Shown here: piece by piece, positions 24,896 through 34,026 of the stretch
How positions within the stretch are numbered: position 1 is the stretch's first letter
Layout of the letters: every line of letters starts with the position of its first letter
NCBI RefSeq assembly: GCF_004346865.1
Contig: NZ_SMGR01000001.1
Location: 2,232,001 to 2,296,000, forward strand
DNA from: Shimia isoporae
GTDB lineage: Bacteria > Pseudomonadota > Alphaproteobacteria > Rhodobacterales > Rhodobacteraceae
Direction: 5' to 3'
Length of the DNA: 64,000 nucleotides
The notes under the pieces: model-generated
The model's input: only the letters and a program-made list of their open reading frames with translations
Databases searched by the model: none
What the model was told of the DNA's origin: nothing
Translations under genes and position numbers: made by a program

Positions 24896-25644
24896 CCGGC
24901 TGGGTGCAGATCGTCGGCATTGGCCCGGGTGATGAAGACCTTGTGACGCCCCAAGTACAGGCCGCCATTCGCGAAGCCACAGATGCTGTAGGCTACATTC
25001 CCTACGTGGAACGGGTCGCGCAAAACCAGAACCTGACCTTGCATCCTTCAGACAACCGTGTGGAAATCGACCGCTCGGTCCACGCCCTTAAAATGGCTTC
25101 CGAAGGCAAACGTGTCGTTGTCGTGTCATCAGGCGACCCCGGTGTATTCGCCATGGCCGCTGCAGTCTACGAGGCCATCGAACATGGGGACCCTGAATGG
25201 CGCAATCTTGATGTTCGCGTGCTGCCCGGCATCACAGCCATGCTGGCGGCATCAGCGGCCTGCGGCGCTCCTCTCGGGCACGACTTTTGCGCCATAAATC
25301 TGAGCGACAACCTGAAACCTTGGGATTTGATCGAGACGCGCCTTCGTCTTGCCGCGGAAGCGGATTTTGCGATGGCATTCTACAACCCACGCTCGAAATC
25401 CCGCCCCGAAGGCTTTGAAAAGGCTCTGGAAACTCTCAAAACTGCCTGCGGCGACAACCGCCCAATGATTTTTGCGCGCAATGTATCGCGGCCTGACCAG
25501 TCCGTTCGTATCGTTCCCTTGCAGGAAACCACGCCGGATATGGCCGATATGCGCACTGTCGTGCTGCTTGGGTCGAGCCAGACCCGCATCATAGAGCGTG
25601 AGGGAGCGCCGATGGTCTATACGCCTCGGTGGGTGGAACAATGA
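24892..25644 (+). CDS. cobJ: Precorrin-3B C17-methyltransferase CobJ
   Basis: A 250-residue SAM-dependent methyltransferase that contracts the ring while methylating C17. VQIVGIGPGDEDLVTPQVQA opens the protein, with GYIPYVERV and VVSSGDPGVFAMAAAVYEA following, all as in CobJ/CbiH. The start is GTG at 24892, overlapping the cobI stop (GTGA), and the reading frame before it lies inside cobI. Its stop lies 11 bases from the stop of the inverted cobK gene, so the operon's polarity changes here. Confidence 0.95.
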   Translation: MTGWVQIVGIGPGDEDLVTPQVQAAIREATDAVGYIPYVERVAQNQNLTLHPSDNRVEIDRSVHALKMASEGKRVVVVSSGDPGVFAMAAAVYEAIEHGDPEWRNLDVRVLPGITAMLAASAACGAPLGHDFCAINLSDNLKPWDLIETRLRLAAEADFAMAFYNPRSKSRPEGFEKALETLKTACGDNRPMIFARNVSRPDQSVRIVPLQETTPDMADMRTVVLLGSSQTRIIEREGAPMVYTPRWVEQ

Positions 25645-25655
25645 AGGGCTATCGT

Positions 25656-26390
25656 TTAGTTCGTGACCCAATCCAGAACCGCTTCAACCGTCGAAACCTC
25701 GCGGCGAGGTGGCAATTCAGCCCTATCGATCATGATCACGGGCAGTCCCAGCTTTCTGGCCGCAACAAGCTTGGCCTCGGCGCCGATTCCACCGCTGTTT
25801 TTGCAAACAACAACGTCCACGCAAAGTTCTTTCATCATTGCGAGGTCACCGGCCAAGGTAAACGGCCCTCGGCTTACAACGATAGTATGATGTGGCAGCG
25901 GCGGAGGCGCCTCTGGCTCGTCGACAAGCCGCAGAATGTAGTGATGTTGGGCCTGATCGGCAAAGGCAGGTACGTTTTGTTTGCCAAGCGCGAGCAAAAC
26001 CCGTCTGGCCTCTCCCTGCAAAGCATCGACCGCGCCGCCAATGTCCGGGACGTGCGTCCAAAGATCTTTTTTCCTGGCTTTCCACGCTGGGCGCGACAAA
26101 GCGATCAACTGCACTCCCGCACTTTGACATGCATGAAACGCGTTCCAACTCATTTGAGTAGCAAAGGGATGCGTGGCATCGACAACATGCGTGATATTGT
26201 GGGCGCGCAGGTATCCAACAAGGCCATCGATCCCTCCGAACCCGCCAATCCGCGTTGGCAAAGGCTGGGCCTTGGGAGTTGCAACGCGGCCAGCATAGGA
26301 AAACACGGCGTCCACTCCACTCTGGGCCACAAACGAGGCCAACTGGCTCGCCTCGGTGGTTCCGCCAAGGATAAGGAGTTTGGTTGTCAT
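25656..26390 (-). CDS. cobK: Precorrin-6A reductase CobK, inverted within the operon
   Basis: A 244-residue NADPH-dependent reductase giving precorrin-6B. The N-terminal TTKLLILGGTTEASQLASFV, DATHPFATQMSWNA, SRGPFTLAGD and VVCKNSGGIGAEAKLVAARK segments are family features. It is the only cob gene on the minus strand within a plus-strand series: it faces cobJ tail to tail with 11 bases between, and its ATG (26390-26388) overlaps the cobL ATG (26389-26391) by two bases through CATG. Longer frames up to 26465 would run into cobL and are rejected. Confidence 0.94.
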   Translation of the reverse strand: MTTKLLILGGTTEASQLASFVAQSGVDAVFSYAGRVATPKAQPLPTRIGGFGGIDGLVGYLRAHNITHVVDATHPFATQMSWNAFHACQSAGVQLIALSRPAWKARKKDLWTHVPDIGGAVDALQGEARRVLLALGKQNVPAFADQAQHHYILRLVDEPEAPPPLPHHTIVVSRGPFTLAGDLAMMKELCVDVVVCKNSGGIGAEAKLVAARKLGLPVIMIDRAELPPRREVSTVEAVLDWVTN

Positions 26391-27585
26391 GTCTGCTGAT
26401 CCGTGGCTGACTATCGTCGGTTTAAACGAAGATGGACCGGATGGCCTCGCGCCTGCAAGTCGCAAAGCGCTCGCCGACGCGGAGGTGGTTATGGGTGCGT
26501 CCCGTCATCTCACTTTGCTGTCTGACCTTTCTGCCGAGACCATAGAATGGCCTGTCCCGTTCGCTAACGGAATTCCTCTGCTGCTGGACCTCAGAGGGCG
26601 CAAGGCCGTAGTCCTTGCCTCTGGCGATCCATTTTGGCACGGCGCGGGTGCAATTATTGCGCAGCATTTGTCCCCATCCGAATGGCGGACGCTGCCGGCT
26701 CCTTCGACGATGTCTCTTGCGGCGGCAGCCTTGGGATGGCCACTAGAAAGCACCTTGACCATGGGGTTGCACGCGGCACCATTTTCCGATCTGCGCCCCC
26801 ATTTGAGCGAAGGCCAGCGCGCTATCATCACCGTTCGCGACGGTGGTGCCGTTTCCAATCTCGCCAATTGGCTTTCCTCGGTGGGCTTTGGCCGAAGCAC
26901 ACTGCACATTCTCGAAGCGCTAGGTGGCCCGCGCGAACGCATCCGGCAAACCCGCGCCGATGAGTCCCAACCTGTGGACATCCAGCATCCGGTTTCGGTC
27001 GCGCTGGAATTCTTTGGCGGATCGACAATACCGCTGGCAAACGGACGCCCCGACCATCTCTTTGAGAACGACGGGCAGATTACAAAACGCCCGGTGCGCG
27101 CGCTGAGTTTGTCAGCGTTGGCGCCACAAACCGGCGAGCACCTCTGGGACATCGGTGGCGGCTCCGGTTCGATTGCGATCGAATGGCTGCTGGCGCATCC
27201 ATCCTGCCAAGCCACAATCATCGAAAACGACAAAACACGCGCAGCGCGCATTGCACAAAATGCGGCAAATCTTGGCGCAGCTCGTCTGAACGTCGTTGTT
27301 GGGGCAGCTCCCGACGCCTTATCCGATCTCCCGTTACCCGACGCCGTCTTTGTGGGTGGGGGTATTTCAGACGAAATGCTGACCTACTTGTGGGAGAACT
27401 TGCCCGAGGGCACACGCGTCGTTGCCAATGCCGTGACACTCGAGGCAGAAGTGCTACTTGCCACGTGGCATGAACAAAAGGGCGGTGACCTCTTGCGCGT
27501 CGAGTTAGCTCATGCCAACCCCTTAGGCCGCAAACGCGGCTGGAAATCCAGTTATCCCATTGTCCAATGGAGTGTCACAAAATGA
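26389..27585 (+). CDS. cobL: Precorrin-6Y C5,15-methyltransferase (decarboxylating) CobL
   Basis: A 398-residue fusion of a CbiE-type methyltransferase (about 1-200; LASGDPFWHGAG) and a CbiT-type methyltransferase/decarboxylase (about 225-398; SAM motif LWDIGGGSGSIAIEWL). It methylates C5 and C15 and decarboxylates the C12 acetate. The ATG at 26389 has an AAGGAG site that lies within the first codons of divergent cobK. A longer frame from 26356 would run antisense into cobK. It overlaps cobE by 4 bases. Confidence 0.95.
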   Translation: MSADPWLTIVGLNEDGPDGLAPASRKALADAEVVMGASRHLTLLSDLSAETIEWPVPFANGIPLLLDLRGRKAVVLASGDPFWHGAGAIIAQHLSPSEWRTLPAPSTMSLAAAALGWPLESTLTMGLHAAPFSDLRPHLSEGQRAIITVRDGGAVSNLANWLSSVGFGRSTLHILEALGGPRERIRQTRADESQPVDIQHPVSVALEFFGGSTIPLANGRPDHLFENDGQITKRPVRALSLSALAPQTGEHLWDIGGGSGSIAIEWLLAHPSCQATIIENDKTRAARIAQNAANLGAARLNVVVGAAPDALSDLPLPDAVFVGGGISDEMLTYLWENLPEGTRVVANAVTLEAEVLLATWHEQKGGDLLRVELAHANPLGRKRGWKSSYPIVQWSVTK

Positions 27586-27947
27586 TCGTTGCAGGGTTCG
27601 GATTTCGTGCCGCCGCCACCACGGAAAGTTTGCGAGATGCGCTTGCTATCACCGGCGAAGTTGATGTCGCGGCGTTGGCAACTGCTAGCGACAAAGCCCA
27701 ATCGACAGCGATTCAAAAGTTGGCGGCCGAACTCTCTGTTCCTGTTATCGAAATTCCGGCAGAAATTATGGCTTCCGTTAAAACAACAACGCAATCGGCG
27801 AAAGTAATAGAGAAGCGCGGCACAGGCTCTGTGGCAGAGGCATGCGCGTTGATCGCGGCAGGTACAGGTGCCGAGTTGAAGAAAGAGCGTGTTGTATCTG
27901 GCGATCGCCTTGCCACGTGCGCCATTGCATACGGAGCTCTCAAATGA
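27582..27947 (+). CDS. cobE: CobE (CbiG C-terminal-like) protein
   Basis: A 121-residue protein matching CobE and the C-terminal domain of Cbi[21 protein letters not shown] at the start, and [15 protein letters not shown] and [14 protein letters not shown] at the end. CobE binds pathway intermediates in Pseudomonas, but its exact role is unsettled. The ATG at 27582 overlaps the cobL stop (ATGA), favouring it over 27567. The end overlaps cobM by 4 bases. Confidence 0.9.
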   Translation: MIVAGFGFRAAATTESLRDALAITGEVDVAALATASDKAQSTAIQKLAAELSVPVIEIPAEIMASVKTTTQSAKVIEKRGTGSVAEACALIAAGTGAELKKERVVSGDRLATCAIAYGALK

Positions 27948-28738
27948 CCGTCCACTTTATCGGTGCCGGCCCAGGTGCTGCCGACCTGCTGACCTTGCGT
28001 GGTCGTGACCTGATCGCAGCTTGCCCGGTTTGTCTCTATGCCGGCTCTCTAGTGCCCGACGAAATCCTGTCCCACTGCCCAGAAAACGCTCGCATTATCA
28101 ACACCGCTCCACTGGATCTTGATGCGATTGTCGCCGAGTGCAAGACGGCTCACGAAGCCGGGCAAGACGTTGCCCGCCTTCATTCGGGGGACCTGTCTGT
28201 TTGGTCGGCAATGGGAGAGCAACTTCGACGCCTTAGGGTGGAAGGAATTCCCGTGTCCGTTACGCCCGGCGTTCCCAGCTTTGCAGCCGCCGCTGCGGCC
28301 CTACAAACCGAACTGACATTACCCGGACTTGCGCAATCGGTGGTTCTGACCCGCACCCCTGGCCGCGCTTCGACCATGCCGCAAGGCGAGACTCTTGCCA
28401 ATTTTGCGGCGACGGGCGCAACACTCGCAATCCATCTTTCGATTGGAAACCTTGATCAGGTTATCGGCGATCTGACACCGGCCTACGGCAAAGACTGCCC
28501 TGTGGCAGTGGTTTACCGAGCGAGTTGGCCTGACCAACAGATCATTCGAACATCACTCGGCTCTCTCAAGGCCGATGTTACCGAAAACATCACACGCACA
28601 GCTCTAATACTTGTTGGTCCAGCTCTCGCGGGCGAAGGGTTCGATGACAGCTGCCTCTACGCAACCGAATACGATCGCCGATACCGACCGCAAAGCGCCG
28701 AAAGCCCTTGGTCAAGCTGGCAACACGGAGATGATTAA
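27944..28738 (+). CDS. cobM: Precorrin-4 C11-methyltransferase CobM
   Basis: A 264-residue SAM-dependent methyltransferase producing precorrin-5. The N-terminus [30 protein letters not shown] and [20 protein letters not shown] are classic CobM/CbiF sequences. The ATG at 27944 overlaps the cobE stop (ATGA); open frame upstream to 27842 lies inside cobE. The cobB start is directly adjacent (TAA then GTG). Confidence 0.96.
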   Translation: MTVHFIGAGPGAADLLTLRGRDLIAACPVCLYAGSLVPDEILSHCPENARIINTAPLDLDAIVAECKTAHEAGQDVARLHSGDLSVWSAMGEQLRRLRVEGIPVSVTPGVPSFAAAAAALQTELTLPGLAQSVVLTRTPGRASTMPQGETLANFAATGATLAIHLSIGNLDQVIGDLTPAYGKDCPVAVVYRASWPDQQIIRTSLGSLKADVTENITRTALILVGPALAGEGFDDSCLYATEYDRRYRPQSAESPWSSWQHGDD

Positions 28739-30061
28739 GTGACCCCTCCTCCCGGCATACTCATTTCTGCACCGTCTTCCGGTACCGGCAAAACCACCGT
28801 GATGCTCGGCCTGCTCAGAGCTCTGTCCGAAGACGGCCTCAAGGTTCAGCCCTTCAAGTCCGGCCCTGACTACATCGATCCCGCGTTCCATCACGCGGCC
28901 GCGCGGCGAGCCGCTTATAATCTTGACACATGGGCGATGCCACCGGACCTCGCCGGCGGTATTGCGGTACAGTCCGAGGGTGCGGAAATCGTTGTGGCAG
29001 AGGGGTCTATGGGCCTGTTTGACGGCGTGGCAACAAGAGGAGAGAACGGATTTGGCAGCTCTGCGGAGACTGCATTGATGATGGGCTGGCCAGTTGTTCT
29101 GGTAATCGACGTAGGTGGTCAGGCTCAATCTGCAGCCGCAACAGCGCTCGGCTTTAAATCTTACAATCCTGATCTTCCATTTGCGGGTGTCATTCTCAAC
29201 CGGTGCGCCTCACCGCGTCACGAACGCCTGGCGCGCTTGGGGATGGATCAGGCCGGCATCAATGTCCTTGGCGTACTTCCGAGACGAGGCGACCTGACGC
29301 TACCCGAACGCCACCTCGGCCTCATACAGGCCGTGGAACACCCCGACTTGGAAGAAGCAATCAAAGGCTACGCGGATTTTTTGCGGAAGCATGTTGACCT
29401 GCAGGCGATCAAATCTGCAGCCAAGGCAGGTGCGCCCAAAACCGGATCTTTGCCGAAACCGCCAGCGCAAAGAATTGCGCTCGCACGCGACGCTGCCTTC
29501 AGTTTCACCTATCCTCACCTATTGACAGGGTGGCGCAATGCTGGGGCCGAAGTGCTACCTTTTTCGCCTCTCGCGGACGAGCCCCCTGCTCCGGATGCAG
29601 ATCTGGTCTGGCTTCCCGGTGGATATCCTGAACTGCACGCGGGAACGCTTGCAGGGAATACAAACTATCTCTCTGGGTTGCGCCAGCATGCTGCTAGCAA
29701 ACCTGTTCATGGCGAGTGTGGCGGGTACATGGCGCTCGGCAAAACGTTGATCGACAAGGACGGCCATGCGCACGAAATGGCCGGACTTCTTGGCCTTGTG
29801 ACGTCTTATGAAAAACGAAAATTCCACTTGGGCTACCGGCAGGCCACCCTATTGGCACCCATGTTGGGCTTCGAGGCGGGCTCACGTTTGCGCGGCCACG
29901 AATTTCACTACACGACCATTCTGGAAGAACCAGACGCGCCTTTGGCGCAGGTAGGGGACGCAGACGGAAATGCGGTGCCTGAAACCGGATCGATTAAGGG
30001 CAATGTGACGGGCACGTTCTTTCACCTCATTGCTGAAGCTTCAAAAGGACAAGACAAATGA
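28739..30061 (+). CDS. cobB: Hydrogenobyrinic acid a,c-diamide synthase CobB
   Basis: A 440-residue ATP- and glutamine-dependent amidase acting on the a and c side chains before cobalt insertion. It has a P-loop (SAPSSGTGKTTVMLGLLRAL), the FKSGPDYIDPAFH motif and a C-terminal amidotransferase with the nucleophile Cys in VHGECGGYMALGK. The start is GTG at 28739, immediately after the cobM stop; no ATG fits the family start better. It overlaps cobA by 4 bases. Confidence 0.95.
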   Translation: MTPPPGILISAPSSGTGKTTVMLGLLRALSEDGLKVQPFKSGPDYIDPAFHHAAARRAAYNLDTWAMPPDLAGGIAVQSEGAEIVVAEGSMGLFDGVATRGENGFGSSAETALMMGWPVVLVIDVGGQAQSAAATALGFKSYNPDLPFAGVILNRCASPRHERLARLGMDQAGINVLGVLPRRGDLTLPERHLGLIQAVEHPDLEEAIKGYADFLRKHVDLQAIKSAAKAGAPKTGSLPKPPAQRIALARDAAFSFTYPHLLTGWRNAGAEVLPFSPLADEPPAPDADLVWLPGGYPELHAGTLAGNTNYLSGLRQHAASKPVHGECGGYMALGKTLIDKDGHAHEMAGLLGLVTSYEKRKFHLGYRQATLLAPMLGFEAGSRLRGHEFHYTTILEEPDAPLAQVGDADGNAVPETGSIKGNVTGTFFHLIAEASKGQDK

Positions 30062-30780
30062 CCGGCTTTGTCAGCTTCGTGGGCTCCGGCCCCGGCGACC
30101 CTGAGCTCCTGACGCTAAAGGCCGTTGACCGATTGCAAAAAGCCGAGGCTGTCCTCTTTGACGACCTTTCTGCGGGTGCAATCCTTGAGCACGCTAACAA
30201 AAATGCGGATCTCGTCGGCGTCGGAAAACGCGCGGGGCGGCCGTCACCCAAGCAACATCACGTTAGTCAGCTGTTAGTGGACTACGCCAAAGAGGGCGCC
30301 CATGTTGTACGCCTCAAATCTGGCGACAGTGGCATTTTCGGACGCCTTGAAGAAGAAATAACCGCTCTGCAGGAAGCCGGCATCGATTTTGAAATCATAC
30401 CAGGCGTAACATCGGCCAGCGCTGCGGCCGCTGCCGCCCGTATCCCCCTCACCCGGCGTTTGGTGGCGCGACGTGTGCAATTCGTAACAGGTCACGATGT
30501 TGCCGGAGCACTCCCGGGCGACCTTCACCTTCAATCGTTAACGGACCCCGGCGCAACCACCGTTCTTTTTATGCCAAAACGCACGTTCCCTGAACTCGCC
30601 GAAAAACTTTTTGCAGCTGGATTGCGCCGCGATTGTCCTGCACTACTCGCGGAAAATGTGAGCCACCCAAATCAAACCCTGAAACGCACAACGATGGAAA
30701 ACTTGGCCAGCCAGCTGGCGGACGACATTTCCTCGGCTCCGGGAATTATTTTGTTCGGCGAATTGGCAGAGAGCCCATGA
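30058..30780 (+). CDS. cobA: Uroporphyrinogen-III C-methyltransferase CobA
   Basis: A 240-residue SAM-dependent enzyme that makes precorrin-2, the first committed step. VSFVGSGPGDPELLTLKAVD, VLFDDLSAGAI, RLKSGDSGIFGRLEEEI and the PGVTSASAAAAAARIPLTRR segment are typical. There is no siroheme-synthase N-terminal domain, so it is the short methyltransferase form. The ATG at 30058 overlaps the cobB stop, and the stop overlaps cobF. Confidence 0.95.
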   Translation: MTGFVSFVGSGPGDPELLTLKAVDRLQKAEAVLFDDLSAGAILEHANKNADLVGVGKRAGRPSPKQHHVSQLLVDYAKEGAHVVRLKSGDSGIFGRLEEEITALQEAGIDFEIIPGVTSASAAAAAARIPLTRRLVARRVQFVTGHDVAGALPGDLHLQSLTDPGATTVLFMPKRTFPELAEKLFAAGLRRDCPALLAENVSHPNQTLKRTTMENLASQLADDISSAPGIILFGELAESP

Positions 30781-31535
30781 TTACTCTGTCACTCGTCGGC
30801 ATCGGATCTGGAAATCCGGATCACTTGACCCGCGAAGCCATTCGCATTTTGGAAAGCGCCGAAGTGATCCTTCTGCCGCGCAAAGGTGCGGAAAAAAGCG
30901 ATCTTGCGGACCTGCGGCTCATGATTGCCGAGAACATCCTGAATGGCTCGCCAAAGATCGTAGAATTTGACTATCCGGTGCGGGACGCCAACACACCGAA
31001 ATATCTCGATGGTGTAAACACCTGGCACGACGCACTGGCAGCCATTTGGCAAAAGCTCATCTCCAGCCATGTCTCCAAGGAGGGTAGTGTGGCTCTGATG
31101 GTGTGGGGCGACCCGTCGCTTTATGACAGCACGCTGCGGATAGCTGACCGATTGATCGCCCGCGGGATGGCTCTGAACGTAAACGTAGTACCAGGCATTA
31201 CTTCGCTGCAGATGCTAACCGCGGCACATACCATCCCACTCAATACACTCGGCGCACCGGTTCTCATAACAACCGGCCGGAAACTCCGAGAAGACGGTTG
31301 GCCCGAGGGCGTAGATACTGTTGCTGTGATGCTGGATGGAGAATGTTCCTTTCAACACCTAGACCCTTCGGGTGTTTCAATCTGGTGGGGCGCTTATGTG
31401 GGCATGCCGCAACAGGTCTTAATAGAGGGGCTTTTGTCCGAGGTCGGCGAGGACATTGTCAGCACAAGAGCTATGGCGCGGGCCGAATCTGGTTGGATCA
31501 TGGACATCTATGTGCTGCGTAAGTCAGCAAATTAA
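30777..31535 (+). CDS. cobF: Precorrin-6A synthase (deacetylating) CobF
   Basis: A 252-residue SAM-dependent enzyme that methylates C1 and expels acetate; like CobG it belongs to the oxygen-dependent route. LSLVGIGSGNPDHLTREAIR, VALMVWGDPSLYDSTLRIAD and NVVPGITSLQMLTAAHTIPL are characteristic. It is the last gene of the operon, with a 4-base overlap with cobA. A long frame from 30633 would lie inside cobA and is rejected. Confidence 0.95.
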   Translation: MITLSLVGIGSGNPDHLTREAIRILESAEVILLPRKGAEKSDLADLRLMIAENILNGSPKIVEFDYPVRDANTPKYLDGVNTWHDALAAIWQKLISSHVSKEGSVALMVWGDPSLYDSTLRIADRLIARGMALNVNVVPGITSLQMLTAAHTIPLNTLGAPVLITTGRKLREDGWPEGVDTVAVMLDGECSFQHLDPSGVSIWWGAYVGMPQQVLIEGLLSEVGEDIVSTRAMARAESGWIMDIYVLRKSAN

Positions 31536-31869
31536 GCTGTTGATCCTATCAGCCTCCTGCCGAAATTGAGGCGATCGACCAGGCTGCCAATAGTTCGACA
31601 ACCATCGGGTCAGCAGGAAATATTTGCAAAAATGCCACACACTTTCGCCCTCATCTAAGCCTTATCGTCGCAATTTGACGCCATTTCGCGTCACTTTCCG
31701 AAGGTTTTTTGACAAATGTTCAAAAAAACCAATTGGTCCAGCTTTCGCCCATTTCTCGACGCAATCCCCCTGCACTTTTTGTACGAAGGCTGACTCACTT
31801 GCGTCAGCACCTGCGTATGAAACGGTTTGGGTAAGACTTGGAAATTTTGGACCCAAGAAGGGGCTAAGA
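31536..31869. other. Intergenic region after the cobalamin operon
   Basis: These 334 bases hold an A/T-rich inverted repeat at 31703-31730: TTTTTTGA (31705-31712), 7 bases, TCAAAAAA (31720-31727), extended by GG/CC with one bulged base. It could end transcripts from cobF or serve as an operator for the response-regulator gene that starts at 31870. I see no gene or strong terminator directly behind cobF. Confidence 0.5.
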
Positions 31870-32949
31870 ATGAAGATTTTGGCCGTCGACGACGACGAGA
31901 ACATCTGCGCACTGCTCACCGAAGCAGTGACAGCCAAAACCAACCACGAGCTGGTTACGGTGCCGTCAGGCCCAGAAGCCATTCGCGCGATCGCGCGACA
32001 GTCAACACCGTTTGACTGCTTCCTGCTCGATATTCAGATGCCGGTCATGGACGGCATCACGCTGGCGGAAAAAATCCGCAAAACAAAAGGTTACGCTCGC
32101 ACACCAATCATCATGCTCACAGCGATGTCGCAGAAGCGCTACATCGACGGAGCATTTGCGGCCGGCGCGACGGACTACATCACAAAGCCGTTTGATTTCC
32201 TCGAATTGTTCAGCCGTATCAGCGTCGCGGACAAGCTTGTCGGAGAACAACAGCGGGTGAGTGCCAGCGCCTCCGAAATGACCGCGCTCAAGCGGGATCT
32301 CATCCAGAATACATCCCACAGCCTGAACGAACCGGTTGAAGTCATCGGCGTCACGCAGGTCGTTGGCTATGTCGCTTTTGAAAACTACATCATGCAGCTG
32401 TCACGGTCCAAGTTGCTGCGCAGCTCCGTTTTTGCCGTGAAGATTGCCGGAGTTGAAAAAATCTTCAACAAGTCCGACCCGATCGCGTTTCGCCAAATGC
32501 TGACGGAGATCTCCAGCGAGATCGTCTCCGTCTTGGCAGACAACGGCGCGATGGCCGCCTATCGAGGAAACGGCGTATTCCTGTGCCTGTTGCCCCGCAA
32601 TAATGGGTTCTCTCACCAGAAGTACGAACTCGACCTGAACACACGGCTCGAGTACTGCCCAGCCCTGCGCGAAATCGAGACACCCACCAAAGTGTGCGTT
32701 GGCGAAGCCTTTAGCCTTCGCTCTTTGACGCGCGCTGGGGCGCTCTTCAGCCTACAAAAAGCGTCTGCAAGCGCAGAAACCCGTGCAAAGAGCCAAAAGG
32801 AAGTGCTGGCACTCTTGCGCAAATCGGTACGCATGGCGCCGCGCACTGGCTTTCAAACGGAAATGGAGCGAAGAGCGTACGAGGTTTTGCTGCAGGACGC
32901 ACTTCGGGAAGATAAATCGAGTGAAGGTCCTGCAACGGCCTACGGATAA
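31870..32949 (+). CDS. Response regulator with degenerate GGDEF-like output domain
   Basis: A 359-residue protein. Residues 1-120 form an intact receiver: acidic pocket DDD (7-9), phospho-acceptor Asp54 (FLLDIQMPVMDG), Thr84 (MLTAMS) and Lys106 (TKPF). The C-terminal part (about 175-300) has the length and pattern of a GGDEF domain, with AYRGNGVFLCLLPR where RYGGDEFxxLLP would stand, so cyclase activity is very unlikely and a binding role is possible. This likeness is by eye. A frame from 31624 exists, but AAGGGG before the ATG at 31870 and the receiver start there fix the start. It is convergent with the luxI-type gene across a shared terminator. Confidence 0.8.
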   Translation: MKILAVDDDENICALLTEAVTAKTNHELVTVPSGPEAIRAIARQSTPFDCFLLDIQMPVMDGITLAEKIRKTKGYARTPIIMLTAMSQKRYIDGAFAAGATDYITKPFDFLELFSRISVADKLVGEQQRVSASASEMTALKRDLIQNTSHSLNEPVEVIGVTQVVGYVAFENYIMQLSRSKLLRSSVFAVKIAGVEKIFNKSDPIAFRQMLTEISSEIVSVLADNGAMAAYRGNGVFLCLLPRNNGFSHQKYELDLNTRLEYCPALREIETPTKVCVGEAFSLRSLTRAGALFSLQKASASAETRAKSQKEVLALLRKSVRMAPRTGFQTEMERRAYEVLLQDALREDKSSEGPATAYG

Positions 32950-32953
32950 AACC

Positions 32954-32981
32954 AAAAACCGGCCCCAAGGCCGGTTTTTTG
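32954..32981. terminator. Bidirectional terminator between response regulator and luxI
   Basis: AAAAACCGGCC and GGCCGGTTTTTT form a strong stem with a CCAA loop. The T-run on each strand allows ending of both convergent genes, whose stops lie at 32949 and 33000. Confidence 0.85.
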
Positions 32982-32999
32982 TTTCGAGCTCATGCGATT

Positions 33000-33587
33000 T
33001 TAGTGGCGGAAAGAATTGAGATCCATGCTGGCGACCTGAACGCGAGCACCGTCAATGGTCATGACTGGACCAGCCGGCACAGCGACGAGTCCCAGTCGCC
33101 CGATCCAGCGGGACCAAACTGCCGGTACCAGTCCCAGTACCTGCTTCGCCTCAAGCGCTCGCGCCGTTTCGATCAACTGCATCATCAGTTGCGCCTGAAC
33201 TCTGGTCCGCTGTTCCGCAGGTACGAGGTGGGAGACAAATACGCGGCTTGACTCCCAAACATCAGGATCAACAGGAGCTTCGAAATCCAACAAATCTGAC
33301 GGAATTGACTCCAACATGCCTTTCTGCGCGTCGCGGATCATATACGTGTACATGCCGCACTTCGCCGTGGTGGGCGTCAGACGGATTCCGGCGAGAATCT
33401 TGTCATCCTCATGCACGGCAATCCAACGACTGGCCGGGGTGTCGTATTGGTCATATTCCATGCCCTCTGCTTCGGGCAGGTCCCAGTTATTCTGCACGAT
33501 GAAAGACTGCTTTCGCGCCTTCAGAAGGTTGACCATCAGTTCGCCATGCTGATGCATGTTCTCAAACGATAGTGTGGTCGCAAGCAT
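33000..33587 (-). CDS. luxI: LuxI-type acyl-homoserine-lactone synthase
   Basis: A 195-residue protein with all invariant residues of AHL synthases: R25, F29, W35, D46, D49, R69, E112 and R115 (KARKQSFIV, WDLP, EYDQYD, ILAGIRLTPT, WESSRVFV). It should join S-adenosylmethionine with an acyl carrier to make an acyl-homoserine lactone; acyl length cannot be told. The ATG ending at 33587 follows GGAGACGAGG. No LuxR-type gene is adjacent, which is unusual; the neighbours are phosphorelay proteins. A long non-coding region lies upstream. Confidence 0.9.
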   Translation of the reverse strand: MLATTLSFENMHQHGELMVNLLKARKQSFIVQNNWDLPEAEGMEYDQYDTPASRWIAVHEDDKILAGIRLTPTTAKCGMYTYMIRDAQKGMLESIPSDLLDFEAPVDPDVWESSRVFVSHLVPAEQRTRVQAQLMMQLIETARALEAKQVLGLVPAVWSRWIGRLGLVAVPAGPVMTIDGARVQVASMDLNSFRH

Positions 33588-33773
33588 TGCGCCTCGTCTC
33601 CGGTCTTAGTCGCATATAAGAGAAACTCACAAACACCGGACCGCGTTTGAACACTTGGGGACCCGGAACGCGTTAACAAACCAAAACACTACGCACCGCA
33701 CAACGAGCAATCCAAGCATTGCAAACCCCATCCCCTACGGTGCACACGCCTGCGTCACGTCTCGCCCTCAAAG

Positions 33774-33789
33774 GGTGACCGCGATCACA
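33774..33789. promoter_or_regulatory. CRP/FNR-family-like site
   Basis: GGTGA-CCGCGA-TCACA matches the CRP consensus TGTGA-N6-TCACA at 9 of 10 defined positions. It lies about 190 bases upstream of the luxI start. One such match may occur by chance. Confidence 0.35.
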
Positions 33790-33982
33790 AATTAAACCAA
33801 CGCGTTCTGCGTCCGAAGCGGTGCAAGTGCTCGGCCTCTCGCCTCAATTGAGACATAATTTTCCGAACTTTCCAATAAAAAAATCACTAACTTTCAGTCA
33901 TGTGCGGGTATTTGCTCATGCTTCGGTTGAAAATTGCGCATTGGACTCAAGTCATTGCCCATATTTTACTGACGCCTCGCAG

Positions 33983-34026
33983 GCCTTTGATTAAAAAAGA
34001 ATTTTTTGTAACGGAAAGGCTTTTTT
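33983..34026 (+). terminator. Orphan terminator-like hairpin
   Basis: GCCTTT (33983-33988) pairs with AAAGGC (34015-34020), an inner A6/T6 helix strengthens it, and TTTTTT follows. No plus-strand gene precedes it, so if real it would end a non-coding transcript. Confidence 0.4.
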
